A DNA stretch of 64,000 nt. Source: an uncultured Rhodobiaceae bacterium. GTDB taxonomy: Bacteria > Pseudomonadota > Alphaproteobacteria > RS24. Numbering within the stretch: the first letter of the stretch is position 1; every line of letters starts with the position of its first letter. Below the pieces are notes generated by a model. The model did no database searches and was not told where the DNA came from. It worked only from the letters and a program-made list of their open reading frames with translations. Of this stretch, positions 29,621-38,536 are shown piece after piece. The stretch lies in assembly GCA_937907245.1 (NCBI GenBank), contig CALCUM010000003.1:497501-561500 (forward strand). Direction: 5' to 3'. The position numbers and the translations under genes were made by a program.

Positions 29621-31588
29621 ATGAGCGAAAAATCACCGGTTGAGGAATTTAAACGCGCTTTGACGCAGACCATGCGCTCGATGGCCGAAGAGGCTGAGCT
29701 ATCGGTCAGCTTCGGCTCGGAAAAACCAGCCTTGGCGGGTTTGAAAGCGCGCTTACCTCAGCCTACGCGCGACCTAGAGCCGAGGGATGTGCAAAATGTG
29801 CGTGGCCAATCCGATAGTTTTGCGCTGCACTTAGCGCATAATGATGCGGCCCTCTCGCTCGATATGGCGCCAAGCGAAACCGATGCAAGGGCCGTGTTTG
29901 ATGCGGCAGAAACGGCGCGGTGCGAATCTATCGGCTCGTTGGCTATGGCCGGCGTGGGGCAAAACATCGGTGCGATGCACGAGCAGCGCTGCCAGAAACT
30001 GGGCTTGCAAGAAGCAACCACACGCGAAACCGCGCCCTTAGAAGAAGCGCTGGGCTTTATGGTGCGCGAACAATTGACGGGCCTTGCCCCACCACCTTCC
30101 GCTATGGGTGTGGTGTCGGCTTGGCGTGATTGGGTCGATGAGCGCGTTGGCGATAAAATTGGCGGACTAGAGGCGGTTATCGAAGACCAACGCGCCTTTG
30201 GCGAATTAACCCGTGATATTTTGGTTGACCTAGAACTGATGCAAGCCTCTGGCGAAAACGAAGAAGGCGACGGCGAAGAAGGCGACGGCCAAGACGGTGA
30301 CGACGGCGAACAAGACGGCGAAGGCGGTCAAGCCGAGAGCCAAGAAGGCATGTCAGCCGACGATATGGAAGTTGGCGATCAAGCCATGGAAGAAGGCGAC
30401 GAACAAACCGTCCAGATGGAAGGCGAGGAAGTTGAGGGCGATGGCGAAGGCGAGGAAGCCGGCGAAGCCGCGGACCCTTATGCGCCAGACGGCGATCTGA
30501 ACCCAGAAAAATCAGCCTATAATATTTACACCAGCAAGTTCGACGAGACCATTGAAGCCGAAGAGCTCTGCGACCAAGAAGAGTTAGACCGCTTGCGCGC
30601 TTATCTCGACCAGCAATTGCAACAAATGCAAGGCGTGGTCGGGCGCCTCGCCAATAGGCTGCAGCGCCGCTTGCAGGCCAAGCAAAATCGCACTTGGGAA
30701 TTTGACCTAGAGGAAGGCTACCTCGACCCTGCGCGTCTCTCGCGCATTATTATGGACCCGATGCAGCCGCTGTCTTTCAAGATGGAAAGCGACACGAAGT
30801 TTCGCGATACAGTCGTCACCCTTCTCATAGATAACTCTGGCTCGATGCGTGGACGCCCGATTACCGTGGCCGCCATGTGCGCCGATATTCTGGCCCGTAC
30901 GCTCGAGCGCTGCAATGTGAAGACCGAGATTTTGGGCTTTACCACCCGCGCCTGGAAAGGCGGCCAATCGCGCGAAGTTTGGATGAGCAATGGCAAACCA
31001 AGTCACCCCGGCCGCTTGAACGATTTACGCCATATTATTTACAAAGGCGCCGATGCCCCATGGCGGCGCGCGCGCAAAAACCTTGGGCTGATGATGCGCG
31101 AGGGTCTTTTGAAAGAAAACATTGATGGCGAAGCGCTCATCTGGGCCCACAACCGCCTCTTGGCGCGCCCCGAGCAACGCCGCATTTTAATGGTTATCTC
31201 AGATGGCGCGCCGGTGGATGATTCTACTTTGAGCGTCAACGCAGGCAATTATCTGGAAAAACATTTACGCAATGTCATCGAAGACATTGAAACCCAATCG
31301 CCGGTTGAGCTCATCGCTATTGGCATTGGCCATGATGTGACGCGCTATTACCGCCGCGCGGTCACCATTGTCGACGCCGAGCAATTGGGCGGCGCGATGA
31401 CCGACAAGCTAGCCGAATTATTCGATGAAAATGACGGCGAGAAAAAGCGCGAAAAAGGCATGAATACAGGCGCCCTAAAAGCTGGCTCTAAGCCGACGCC
31501 CTCAAGCGGTGCGGGCGGGGGTGCCAGTCGCAGGCGCGCAGGCGTGCGCACAAGCGCGGTTCCCGTGCGGGGCGCAAGCAGCAGCTAA
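29621..31588 (+). CDS. cobT: Cobaltochelatase subunit CobT, VWA protein
   Basis: 655 residues. An N-terminal helical region is followed by a highly acidic Glu/Asp/Gly stretch (about 205-290). The C-terminal von Willebrand A domain has the MIDAS motif in [13 protein letters not shown] near 402-414. It partners CobS as an AAA+/VWA pair. The acidic stretch contains a 15-bp tandem repeat (30260-30289). The C-terminal tail is Gly/Ser/Arg-rich. The convergent rpmB gene follows after 28 bp. Confidence 0.94.
   Translation: MSEKSPVEEFKRALTQTMRSMAEEAELSVSFGSEKPALAGLKARLPQPTRDLEPRDVQNVRGQSDSFALHLAHNDAALSLDMAPSETDARAVFDAAETARCESIGSLAMAGVGQNIGAMHEQRCQKLGLQEATTRETAPLEEALGFMVREQLTGLAPPPSAMGVVSAWRDWVDERVGDKIGGLEAVIEDQRAFGELTRDILVDLELMQASGENEEGDGEEGDGQDGDDGEQDGEGGQAESQEGMSADDMEVGDQAMEEGDEQTVQMEGEEVEGDGEGEEAGEAADPYAPDGDLNPEKSAYNIYTSKFDETIEAEELCDQEELDRLRAYLDQQLQQMQGVVGRLANRLQRRLQAKQNRTWEFDLEEGYLDPARLSRIIMDPMQPLSFKMESDTKFRDTVVTLLIDNSGSMRGRPITVAAMCADILARTLERCNVKTEILGFTTRAWKGGQSREVWMSNGKPSHPGRLNDLRHIIYKGADAPWRRARKNLGLMMREGLLKENIDGEALIWAHNRLLARPEQRRILMVISDGAPVDDSTLSVNAGNYLEKHLRNVIEDIETQSPVELIAIGIGHDVTRYYRRAVTIVDAEQLGGAMTDKLAELFDENDGEKKREKGMNTGALKAGSKPTPSSGAGGGASRRRAGVRTSAVPVRGASSS
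30260..30289. repeat. 15-bp tandem repeat in the acidic region of cobT
   Basis: GAAGAAGGCGACGGC occurs twice in succession (30260-30274 and 30275-30289), encoding EEGDG twice. Confidence 0.9.
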
Positions 31589-31600
31589 TTTATAAGGGTA

Positions 31601-31618
31601 AAATCCGCAACAGGATTT
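31601..31618. terminator. Weak hairpin between cobT and rpmB
   Basis: AAATCC (31601-31606) pairs with GGATTT (31613-31618) around a six-base loop. It overlaps the rpmB stop. There is no strong T-run on either side, so termination here is uncertain. Confidence 0.3.
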
Positions 31619-31898
31619 AGGCTGATTTAGCGTTTACCAGCTTTTTCAGCTTCAAAGCGCGCGACGACAATTGGGCGTCTTTGGCTTTCATCAAGAACGC
31701 ATCGATACCCCCGATATGCTCCACCGATCGCAGAGCGCTAGCTGAGATACGAAGTTTCAAAGCGCGACCCAGCGTTTCGCTAGGCAGACTGCATTGCTGC
31801 AGGTTCGGCAGAAAACGACGACGCGTACGGTTCATAGCATGGCTAACATTGTTGCCACTCATTACAGATTTGCCAGTCAGTTCGCATACACGTGACAT
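31617..31898 (-). CDS. rpmB: 50S ribosomal protein L28
   Basis: 93 residues, basic. The N-terminus [24 protein letters not shown]-like start and [12 protein letters not shown] segment are diagnostic of L28. It has a single cysteine in the CELTGK region, so it lacks the four-Cys zinc-binding form. Convergent with cobT. Confidence 0.96.
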   Translation of the reverse strand: MSRVCELTGKSVMSGNNVSHAMNRTRRRFLPNLQQCSLPSETLGRALKLRISASALRSVEHIGGIDAFLMKAKDAQLSSRALKLKKLVNAKSA

Positions 31899-31982
31899 CG
31901 GTCACTCCTATTCATCTCGTTAAAAACTAGGGCCTTTAGCCTACTCATGCAGGCGGCGCCCTGTCTCAAGCCTTTGATATAG

Positions 31983-32008
31983 AAAACCACCCGCTTTGCG
32001 TCAAGCGG
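31983..32008 (-). terminator. Candidate terminator of the acyl-CoA dehydrogenase/thioesterase operon
   Basis: On the minus strand CCGCTT, six-base loop, AAGCGG (31991-32008) is followed by GTGGTTTT. The hairpin starts 2 bp after the thioesterase stop. The T-run is short. Confidence 0.5.
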
Positions 32009-32010
32009 TT

Positions 32011-32508
32011 TTAGCTCTCCTTCGAAACTTTCGCCATGCCCGACCTGCCAGCCTTCCCACCATGGTTGGCATCTAGAACAATATCGGTAATTTTAAAAAT
32101 TCCGCTGCCGGTAATCACGGGGCCGTCTTTGCCCAACAATTGGCCGCTCACGAAGCCCGTGCTTTTGGTGGCGCGTGTGCATTCACCTTCGCAAATCAAA
32201 AAATCGCCCAATTGACCCGGCGCCAAAAAGTCGAAATTAAAGCTAACAGACGGCGTGAAACGCGCGCCGCCCATATGATTGTGCAGCACGAAGGCAAGCC
32301 CCACATCCATCACCGTCATCAACATGCCGCCATGGCAGATGCCGGCCGGATTACACATATGCTCTTGCACCTCAAACCCCAATTGCTGATCGCCGGTCTC
32401 TAGGCTGCCTCGGATGTAAATCGGGCCGACATGCTCGGTAAAATGCGCGTCGAGATGGTCAAACATGCCGTCAAAGTCTAATTCTTTCCAGCCGTCTGGA
32501 ATACTCAT
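32011..32508 (-). CDS. PaaI-like hotdog-fold acyl-CoA thioesterase
   Basis: 165 residues. The hotdog motif is seen in CHGGMLMTVMDVGLAFVL (near 60-77), with the catalytic Asp, and VSFNFDFLAPGQLGDFL follows. It likely hydrolyses an acyl-CoA; substrate unknown. The start ATG overlaps the stop of the acyl-CoA dehydrogenase gene as ATGA, so both are translated together and probably act on related thioesters. Confidence 0.87.
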   Translation of the reverse strand: MSIPDGWKELDFDGMFDHLDAHFTEHVGPIYIRGSLETGDQQLGFEVQEHMCNPAGICHGGMLMTVMDVGLAFVLHNHMGGARFTPSVSFNFDFLAPGQLGDFLICEGECTRATKSTGFVSGQLLGKDGPVITGSGIFKITDIVLDANHGGKAGRSGMAKVSKES

Positions 32509-33791
32509 GCTTTGTTTTCCTTACCCGGTTGAATAAAGCCAAATAAATGCGCCGCCACTTTACGGATTTGTATCTCTTCCGAACCTTCGGTAATGCGATA
32601 GCGGCGGTGATGGCGATAAATATGCTCAAACGGCATATGACGCGAATAGCCAATACCACCATGCGTTTGAATGGCTTGGTCGGCGGCCTCACAAACCAAT
32701 CGATTGGCGCGGTAATTGCACATGGACACTTTATCCGACAGATAAATAGCCACTTCGGGCTTGCTCATCGTGTCCATTTGCGCCGCCGTTTTATAAACCA
32801 AATTGCGGATCATCTCATTTTCCGTATGCAGCTCTGTGAGCGGAAACTGAATCGCCTGATTGGTCGCCAAGGGCTTTCCGAAAGGCGCCCGTTTTTTGGC
32901 ATAGGCCACGCTTTCATTAATACAATATTGCGCCGCGCCCACACCACTGGCCGCTTGGCGGATGCGGTTTTCATGAACAAAATGCTGCGCCAAAGCGAGG
33001 CCATTATCTGGCGCGCCAAATATCGCACTCTCGGGCACCCAAATATTGGTGAAAGAAACCCTCGGATGGTCGGTCGGCATATTAAAGGTCCACATATATT
33101 CTTCAATTTTTACGCCGGGGTCATCTGCAGGCACTAAAAAGCAGGTGATGCCGCGCGCCGCACCATCTTCGCCAGAAGTGCGCGCAAACACCATCACATG
33201 GCTGGCCACATGCATGCCCGTCGTCCACATTTTCTCGCCATTGATGAGCCATCCATCGACACCATCGCGGGTTTCGCGTACGCCCCGCGTTTCCATCCAT
33301 GTGGCGTCCGAGCCATGCGCGGCTTCCGTCAGGCCAAAGCAAATGCGGTGGGTGCCAGCCAACATGCCGTTGATAAACGTGTCGGCTTGTTCAGGCGAGC
33401 CGAAATCACGAAACATCAGAACTTGCGGCATATTTCCGACAATCGAGCTTTCGTTTTGCAAATCATTGTGCAGCCCGAGGCCTTTGGCGGCCAAATGCTC
33501 ACGGATAACGGCCATGGCTAAATTAGAGCCATCGGCGCCGCCATATTCTTTCGGCAAGCCAAACCGCAAATGCCCCGCTTTATCGGCTCGGCGGCGCATT
33601 TCGCGCAACAGCTCTTCCCACTCGGGGCGCGGCAGGCCGTTATTGTCCCAATCGGTACGCGCATGTTCTCGCCTATGGTCAAAAAACCGATTGTTATCAT
33701 CCTGCATCTGCAGCGGAATAATCTCATCGTCAATAAACTTATCAAGCGCCGCTAAATAGGTGCGGATGTCTTCAGGGATTTCATAATCCAT
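32505..33791 (-). CDS. Acyl-CoA dehydrogenase, ACAD10/11-like
   Basis: 428 residues. FAD-binding and substrate segments include LRFGLPKEYGGADGSN, CFGLTEAAHGSDATWMETRG (near 150) and the C-terminal GGIGYSRHMPFEHIYRHHRR and ITEGSEEIQIRKV. It introduces the alpha,beta double bond in an acyl-CoA and hands electrons to ETF (etfBA are at 59 kb). Chain length is not shown. Operon with the downstream thioesterase. A perfect inverted repeat lies about 80 bp upstream. Confidence 0.9.
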   Translation of the reverse strand: MDYEIPEDIRTYLAALDKFIDDEIIPLQMQDDNNRFFDHRREHARTDWDNNGLPRPEWEELLREMRRRADKAGHLRFGLPKEYGGADGSNLAMAVIREHLAAKGLGLHNDLQNESSIVGNMPQVLMFRDFGSPEQADTFINGMLAGTHRICFGLTEAAHGSDATWMETRGVRETRDGVDGWLINGEKMWTTGMHVASHVMVFARTSGEDGAARGITCFLVPADDPGVKIEEYMWTFNMPTDHPRVSFTNIWVPESAIFGAPDNGLALAQHFVHENRIRQAASGVGAAQYCINESVAYAKKRAPFGKPLATNQAIQFPLTELHTENEMIRNLVYKTAAQMDTMSKPEVAIYLSDKVSMCNYRANRLVCEAADQAIQTHGGIGYSRHMPFEHIYRHHRRYRITEGSEEIQIRKVAAHLFGFIQPGKENKA

Positions 33792-33870
33792 AACGGGTCT
33801 TCCTCTAGGCTGAATTTAGTCGCCCAAATCATGCGCGAGCCGACCCAAACTGGCAAGCCTCTTATCGAAA

Positions 33871-33887
33871 GTCAGCAATTAGCTGAC
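33871..33887. promoter_or_regulatory. Perfect inverted repeat, possible operator
   Basis: GTCAGC-AATTA-GCTGAC lies 80-96 bp before the acyl-CoA dehydrogenase start, in the 336-bp region shared with the helicase gene. The symmetry and AT core fit a dimeric regulator site. No regulator is identified. Confidence 0.35.
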
Positions 33888-33904
33888 CTTTGCTCCCTAA
33901 TGCC

Positions 33905-33924
33905 CCTATTTTGACCTATTTTGA
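33905..33924. repeat. 10-bp tandem duplication, intergenic
   Basis: CCTATTTTGA occurs at 33905-33914 and 33915-33924, followed by a degenerate third copy. The region 33792-34127 otherwise holds only the inverted repeat at 33871 and possible upstream starts of the helicase gene. Confidence 0.8.
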
Positions 33925-34127
33925 CTTATTTCACCAAGGGCACCCACTAGATGTAGGCGTGAACAGATAGGGGGCAGATACTATGGTAGTGATTCGGACA
34001 CGCTATGTTCGCCTCCTGTTCATGGGAAAAGGGCAAAACCGATTCGTCCACAGGCCTAACCCCCGAATCATCGGAATTACGCGCCACGCGCTTGCAAAAT
34101 CTTGCGCGCTTGGTCATGGTTGACCCC

Positions 34128-37103
34128 ATGTCCAACCTGTCTTTTCAGCCCCACTTGCGTATTGTTCTCGGGCCCACCAACACTGGCAAAACCCACCTCG
34201 CGATGGAACGTTTATTGGCCCATACCAGCGGTATGATTGGCTTGCCGTTGCGGCTTTTGGCGCGCGAAGTTTATGACCGTTGCCTGCGTGGCGACTTCGG
34301 GCATGTGCATAAAGCAGACTTGGCCTTAATCACAGGCGAGGAGAAAATTCTACCTCCCAAGGCGCGATATTTTATTTGCACCACGGAAGCCATGCCGATT
34401 AGCCGCGAAGTTCAATTCGTAGCCATTGATGAGTGCCAATTGGCCGCCGACCCAGAGCGCGGCCATGTGTTCACCGACCGTATTTTGCATGCACGCGGCA
34501 CCGCCGAGACTATTTTATTGGGCGCCGAAACCATGGCTCCTATCTTGCGCCAATTGCTTGGCAAAGTAGAAATTGAAAGCCGTGGCCGTTTCTCGCGCCT
34601 TAGCTGGGGCGGCAGCCATAAATTATCACGCCTGCCCCGACGCAGCGCCGTGGCGGCTTTTTCAGCCGATAATGTTTACGCCATTGCCGAGATTATTCGC
34701 CAACAACGCGGCGGTGCCGCCGTGGTGATGGGCGGCTTGAGCCCGCGCACCAGAAACGCTCAAGTCGAGATGTATCAATCGGGCGAGGTCGATTTTCTGG
34801 TCGCCACGGATGCCATTGGCATGGGCTTGAATATGGATGTCGACCATGTGGCCTTTGCCCAGAGACGAAAATTCGACGGCCGCAGGCACCGCCATCTTAG
34901 CGCTTCTGAATTGGCGCAAATTGCTGGCCGCGCTGGCCGCCACACGCAAGATGGCAGCTTTGGCGTCACTGGCGATTTGGAAGCCTTTGAGGAGCCGCTT
35001 ATCGAGCAGATTGAGACGCATGAATTTGAGCCAGTAAAAGGCTTGTTTTGGCGCAATCCTAATTTGGACTTTTCTAGTCTGGAAGCCTTATTGCTGAGCT
35101 TGGAAAAAACCGCGCCGCGCGCAGGCCTGATGCGCGCGCCCGCTGCCGACGATCAGCAAGCCCTCAAACTATTAAGCCGTGACCCTGACACGCTTGATTT
35201 GCTGGGCGATGAAGGCCTGCATAGGTCTGGCGCCAATCCAGCGCTTGAGCTTTTGTGGCAAGTGGCGCAAACGCCTGATTTTAGAAAAACCACGGTCGGC
35301 GAACACAGCGCGCTTATCGGAGAAGTATTTGGCTTTTTGAGCGGCAACGAAGGGCAAATTCCTGAAAGCTGGATGGGCGAGCGCATAGAGCGTTGCGACC
35401 GCCTAGATGGAGACTTGGGCACTTTGTCGATGCGACTGGCACATATTCGCACTTGGACCTATATTGCCCAGCGCAATGATTGGCTGGCCGACCCTGCCCA
35501 TTGGCAGGGGGTCAGCCGTAGTGTAGAAGACCGTCTATCGGATGCGCTGCATAATAAGTTAATGGGGCAATTTGTAGATCGCAAAACATCCGCCCTAATG
35601 CGGCGGCTTGCCGGACGAGAGGTTATCGTGGCGAATATTGAAGACAATGGCGACATTTTAGTAGCCGAAGAATATATGGGCCGGTTAAATGGCTTGCACG
35701 TCGAGCGCGACCCGCGCCTGAAAGGGGTACCTGCTGGCACTGCCCGGGCCGCCGTTGAAAAAGCCGTTGGCGACGCCCTTCGCGCCCGCGCACTAGACAT
35801 CAGCCAAGCCGGGGATGACGCCTTTTCTCTTACCCAAACGGGCGAGATTATTTGGCAGACCGCCTGCGTTGGCCAATTGCAAATCAATGGCGGACGAGAC
35901 GCTGATAAATTAGCCTACCTCAACCCATCGGCTCACTTAATGGCCGATGAAGCCCTAACGGGGGACGCGCGCCAACGCGCCGAAACTCGGCTGACCGATT
36001 GGGTGCGCGCCAAGACAGCGCATGACCTAGACCCTTTGAAAAAACTCGAAACGGCAAAAGACCTAGACGGTTTAGCCCGCGGATTGGCTTTTCAATTGCT
36101 CGAACATAAGGGCAGTTTAGCGCGCCGAGATGTGGCTGATATTTTGACTAAATTAGACCAACCCTTGCGCAGCCAATTACGAAAATTAGGCGTGCGGTTC
36201 GGCTTTTATACTGTCTTTGTGCCAGCCCTGCTTAAACCAGCGCCTGCCCGACTGTTGGCACTGATGAGCCTTTTAGAAGGTCAACAACCAGACGCCGCCA
36301 AGCCGACAAACGCACCAGAGACAGCCCCGCGCGATATCGCCAAAGATTTAGCCGCCCTTCCGGCCGCTGGCCTGACCTCTTGTGCGCGTGAAAAATTGCC
36401 GTTTTATCTGTATCGCGCGGCTGGTTTTTACACGACGAAAAACCGCGCCATTCGCCTCGATATGCTCGAGCGCCTCGCAGATCTCATTCGCCCTGCATTG
36501 GAGCAAAGCAAAGCGCAAAAAAGCCAAGGCTTTGAAGCCAGCGAAGCCATGATGTCCATCATGGGCTGTGGCGCCGATGATTTGGCAGAAATTTTGACAG
36601 CTCTAGGCTATCAATCGCAACAGGTAGAGGTTAGCTCATTGCCCGCTCCGCCCCATGAGGTTGAGCCTGATGAGGTTAAGCCCGATGAGGTTAAGCCCGT
36701 CGATGCTGCGCCAGCCCCTGAGGCGGCAGCGACACCTGAAGACAAACTAGAAGCCACAGAAAATGAGGCTGCAGAACCAGGACAAGAACCAGGACAAGAA
36801 CCAGGACAAGAAACAGGACAAGAAACAGCTACCGAGCCCGAGGCGGTTAAATTCGTGACCCTATGGCGTCCGGCTCGCACACAAAGAAACCCGAAAAAGC
36901 AGGTGAACTCAAAACGCAAAAATAGCTCGGATGCTGGAGCCCAGAATGGCGGGAGACATAAATCCCGCAGTTCCGCAAACCCACGCCAGGGCGGTGCGGG
37001 CAAACCTGCGCGAGCCGAAAAACAAGCCGATCCTAATTCGCCCTTTGCCGTTTTGAAATCTTTGCAATCCGGCGGCTCCCTGCCATCAGATAGCAATGAC
37101 TAA
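34128..37103 (+). CDS. Suv3-like superfamily 2 RNA helicase
   Basis: 991 residues from ATG 34128 (MSNLSFQPHLRIVLGPTNTGK), where homology should begin; in-frame ATGs at 34005 and 34116 exist and no start has a strong ribosome site. Walker A is GPTNTGKTH, Walker B-like IDECQLAADPERGH near 100. The helicase C domain shows ATDAIGMGLNMDVDHV and QIAGRAGRHTQDG. A long alpha-helical middle follows. The C-terminal 180 residues are Pro/Glu/Gln-rich with tandem repeats, then basic. Mitochondrial Suv3 unwinds RNA for decay; a role in RNA turnover is inferred. It overlaps the S4-protein gene by 8 bp. Confidence 0.85.
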   Translation: MSNLSFQPHLRIVLGPTNTGKTHLAMERLLAHTSGMIGLPLRLLAREVYDRCLRGDFGHVHKADLALITGEEKILPPKARYFICTTEAMPISREVQFVAIDECQLAADPERGHVFTDRILHARGTAETILLGAETMAPILRQLLGKVEIESRGRFSRLSWGGSHKLSRLPRRSAVAAFSADNVYAIAEIIRQQRGGAAVVMGGLSPRTRNAQVEMYQSGEVDFLVATDAIGMGLNMDVDHVAFAQRRKFDGRRHRHLSASELAQIAGRAGRHTQDGSFGVTGDLEAFEEPLIEQIETHEFEPVKGLFWRNPNLDFSSLEALLLSLEKTAPRAGLMRAPAADDQQALKLLSRDPDTLDLLGDEGLHRSGANPALELLWQVAQTPDFRKTTVGEHSALIGEVFGFLSGNEGQIPESWMGERIERCDRLDGDLGTLSMRLAHIRTWTYIAQRNDWLADPAHWQGVSRSVEDRLSDALHNKLMGQFVDRKTSALMRRLAGREVIVANIEDNGDILVAEEYMGRLNGLHVERDPRLKGVPAGTARAAVEKAVGDALRARALDISQAGDDAFSLTQTGEIIWQTACVGQLQINGGRDADKLAYLNPSAHLMADEALTGDARQRAETRLTDWVRAKTAHDLDPLKKLETAKDLDGLARGLAFQLLEHKGSLARRDVADILTKLDQPLRSQLRKLGVRFGFYTVFVPALLKPAPARLLALMSLLEGQQPDAAKPTNAPETAPRDIAKDLAALPAAGLTSCAREKLPFYLYRAAGFYTTKNRAIRLDMLERLADLIRPALEQSKAQKSQGFEASEAMMSIMGCGADDLAEILTALGYQSQQVEVSSLPAPPHEVEPDEVKPDEVKPVDAAPAPEAAATPEDKLEATENEAAEPGQEPGQEPGQETGQETATEPEAVKFVTLWRPARTQRNPKKQVNSKRKNSSDAGAQNGGRHKSRSSANPRQGGAGKPARAEKQADPNSPFAVLKSLQSGGSLPSDSND
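36654..36698. repeat. 15-bp tandem repeat in the helicase tail
   Basis: Three units begin at 36654, 36669 and 36684. The last two are identical (GATGAGGTTAAGCCC); the first differs at three bases. They encode repeated Asp/His-Glu-Val-Lys/Glu-Pro. Confidence 0.88.
36777..36824. repeat. 12-bp tandem repeat in the helicase tail
   Basis: Four units of (C/A)CAGGACAAGAA at 36777, 36789, 36801 and 36813 encode a Gly-Gln-Glu-Pro/Thr repeat. Three copies are identical. Confidence 0.92.
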
Positions 37104-37497
37104 TTCGCCCAAAAAGCCTATTCCTCTCTCCATGCGGGTCGATAAATGGCTCTGGCATGCCCGATTTTTCAAAACGCGCACCTTAGCGACCAAACTGGCC
37201 GCGGCTGGCAATGTGCGTGTGAATGGCGTCAAACAAACCCGAGCTTCGGCCAATGTGAAGGCTGGCGACGTACTTACGTTTCCCTTGAACAATTATGTTC
37301 GCCTCATCGAAGTGGTGAGCTTGAGTGTGCGGCGTGGGCCGGCGGTTGAGGCGCAGGCTTTATATATCGACCGCGATCCGCCTCAAGCCAAGCCCAAGGA
37401 AGAAAAAGTTGCCTCGCGCGAGCATGGCACGGGACGCCCGACCAAAAAACAACGCCGCGAGCAAGCCGCCTTTACGGGGCGCAGCGAAATAGGGTGA
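37096..37497 (+). CDS. S4-domain RNA-binding protein, Hsp15-like
   Basis: 133 residues. The S4 domain occupies about 13-75 (MRVDKWLWHARFFKTRTLA; VRVNGVKQTRASANVKAGD), and the C-terminus is Lys/Arg-rich. Hsp15 (HslR) binds stalled 50S subunits carrying nascent chains. The gene overlaps the helicase 3' end by 8 bp, so coupling is likely and an RNA-related partnership is plausible. Met13 at 37132 is an alternative start. Confidence 0.9.
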   Translation: MTNSPKKPIPLSMRVDKWLWHARFFKTRTLATKLAAAGNVRVNGVKQTRASANVKAGDVLTFPLNNYVRLIEVVSLSVRRGPAVEAQALYIDRDPPQAKPKEEKVASREHGTGRPTKKQRREQAAFTGRSEIG

Positions 37498-37591
37498 GGC
37501 CACGCCAACATGCGACCAAAACAGGCATTGCATAGAGGCCCATGCCGCGTTAGGTAACTGCTTAGTCAAAATTCAGATAAGAGTTTCGTTC

Positions 37592-38044
37592 ATGTTGGAT
37601 AAATTAAAAACTATGTTTGCCGAGCCCGTCGCCGCCAGTGCGCCGCCGCGCTCTGATGCCTTACATATTGCCGCCGCCGCCCTTTTGGTGCGCGCCGCGC
37701 AAATCGATGGGCACATGGATGAAGGGGAAGAAAAGTTAATCGCGCGTTTGGTTGGGCCTCATTTTGGCTTGGACGACGCCGCGGCTGCCACCCTTATTAC
37801 GGAAGCCAAAGCCGCAGCCGATGAAGCCAGCGACTTATTTCAGTTCACCGTGCGCATTAACAATCACTTTAGCGAGCCGCATAAAATCATGCTGCTAGAG
37901 CTTTTGTGGCAAATTGTTTTGAGTGATGGCGTGGTTGATGATTTTGAAGCGAACTTGCTTCGCCGCGTTGCAGGGCTTATACACATCACCGACCAACAAG
38001 CTGGCCAAGCGCGCAAAAACGCGCAAAACCAACTGAGCTCGTAA
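37592..38044 (+). CDS. TerB-family tellurite-resistance-like protein
   Basis: 150 residues, all helical in appearance. The TerB signature appears in AAAALLVRAAQIDGHMDEGE (near 28-47) and the second repeat in LLWQIVLSDGVVDDFEANLLRRV, with Asp/Glu residues of the likely metal site. The family is widespread in alphaproteobacteria and its function outside the ter operon is unclear. Lies 27 bp before fdxA. Confidence 0.85.
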   Translation: MLDKLKTMFAEPVAASAPPRSDALHIAAAALLVRAAQIDGHMDEGEEKLIARLVGPHFGLDDAAAATLITEAKAAADEASDLFQFTVRINNHFSEPHKIMLLELLWQIVLSDGVVDDFEANLLRRVAGLIHITDQQAGQARKNAQNQLSS

Positions 38045-38071
38045 AACCAAGATTTATTCACAGGAAGTGTC

Positions 38072-38410
38072 ATGACCTATATCGTCACGGAAGATTGCAT
38101 CAAATGTAAATATACCGACTGCGTCGAAGTATGCCCGGTCGATTGTTTTTATGAAGGCGACAATATGCTCGTCATTCATCCTGACGAATGCATTGATTGC
38201 GGCGTGTGCGAACCAGAATGCCCGGCCGATGCCATTAAGGCGGACACCGAATCGGGCCTCGAAAAATGGCTCGAAGTGAATACAAAATATGCCGACATTT
38301 GGCCAAACATCACCCTTCGGAAAGACGCGCCAAGCGACGCCGACGATTGGTTGAACAAACCGAATAAATTTGCCAATGAATTTAGCGAAGCTCCCGGCGC
38401 TGGCGACTAA
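38072..38410 (+). CDS. fdxA: Seven-iron ferredoxin
   Basis: 112 residues. The first cluster region is [18 protein letters not shown] and the second [16 protein letters not shown], the pattern of [3Fe-4S][4Fe-4S] FdI-type ferredoxins. CAGGAAG precedes the ATG. It is a cytoplasmic electron carrier; partners are not shown. The order helicase, S4, fdxA, carD is often conserved in alphaproteobacteria. Confidence 0.96.
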   Translation: MTYIVTEDCIKCKYTDCVEVCPVDCFYEGDNMLVIHPDECIDCGVCEPECPADAIKADTESGLEKWLEVNTKYADIWPNITLRKDAPSDADDWLNKPNKFANEFSEAPGAGD

Positions 38411-38443
38411 ACGAGCCTAAACTTGGCGCCAAGCCCCAAGCTC

Positions 38444-38472
38444 TTGGAAAGCTTGCGGTTTTGTGATATACT
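38444..38472 (+). promoter_or_regulatory. Candidate sigma-70 promoter of carD
   Basis: TTGGAA (38444-38449), a 17-bp spacer and TATACT (38467-38472). A start near 38479 would give a leader of about 58 bases holding the hairpin at 38495-38520. Confidence 0.6.
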
Positions 38473-38494
38473 CCACTTTAGAAAATAAATTATA

Positions 38495-38520
38495 AAAAAG
38501 GCACCGCTCGGGGCCTTTTT
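38495..38520. terminator. Terminator-like hairpin in the carD leader
   Basis: AAAAAGGC (38495-38502) pairs with GCCTTTTT (38513-38520), and inner CC/GG pairs tighten the loop. It lies after the predicted carD promoter and before the GGAG ribosome site, so it may end fdxA transcripts, attenuate carD, or both. Confidence 0.55.
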
Positions 38521-38536
38521 GCATTTGGAGACCACC

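Noticed and set aside
28587-31588. CobS/CobT as proof of cobalamin synthesis
   Set aside because: CobN and corrin genes are not present here, and CobS/CobT alone do not establish the pathway.
37592-38044. TerB gene as part of a tellurite or phage defence operon
   Set aside because: No other ter genes; neighbours are S4 protein and ferredoxin.
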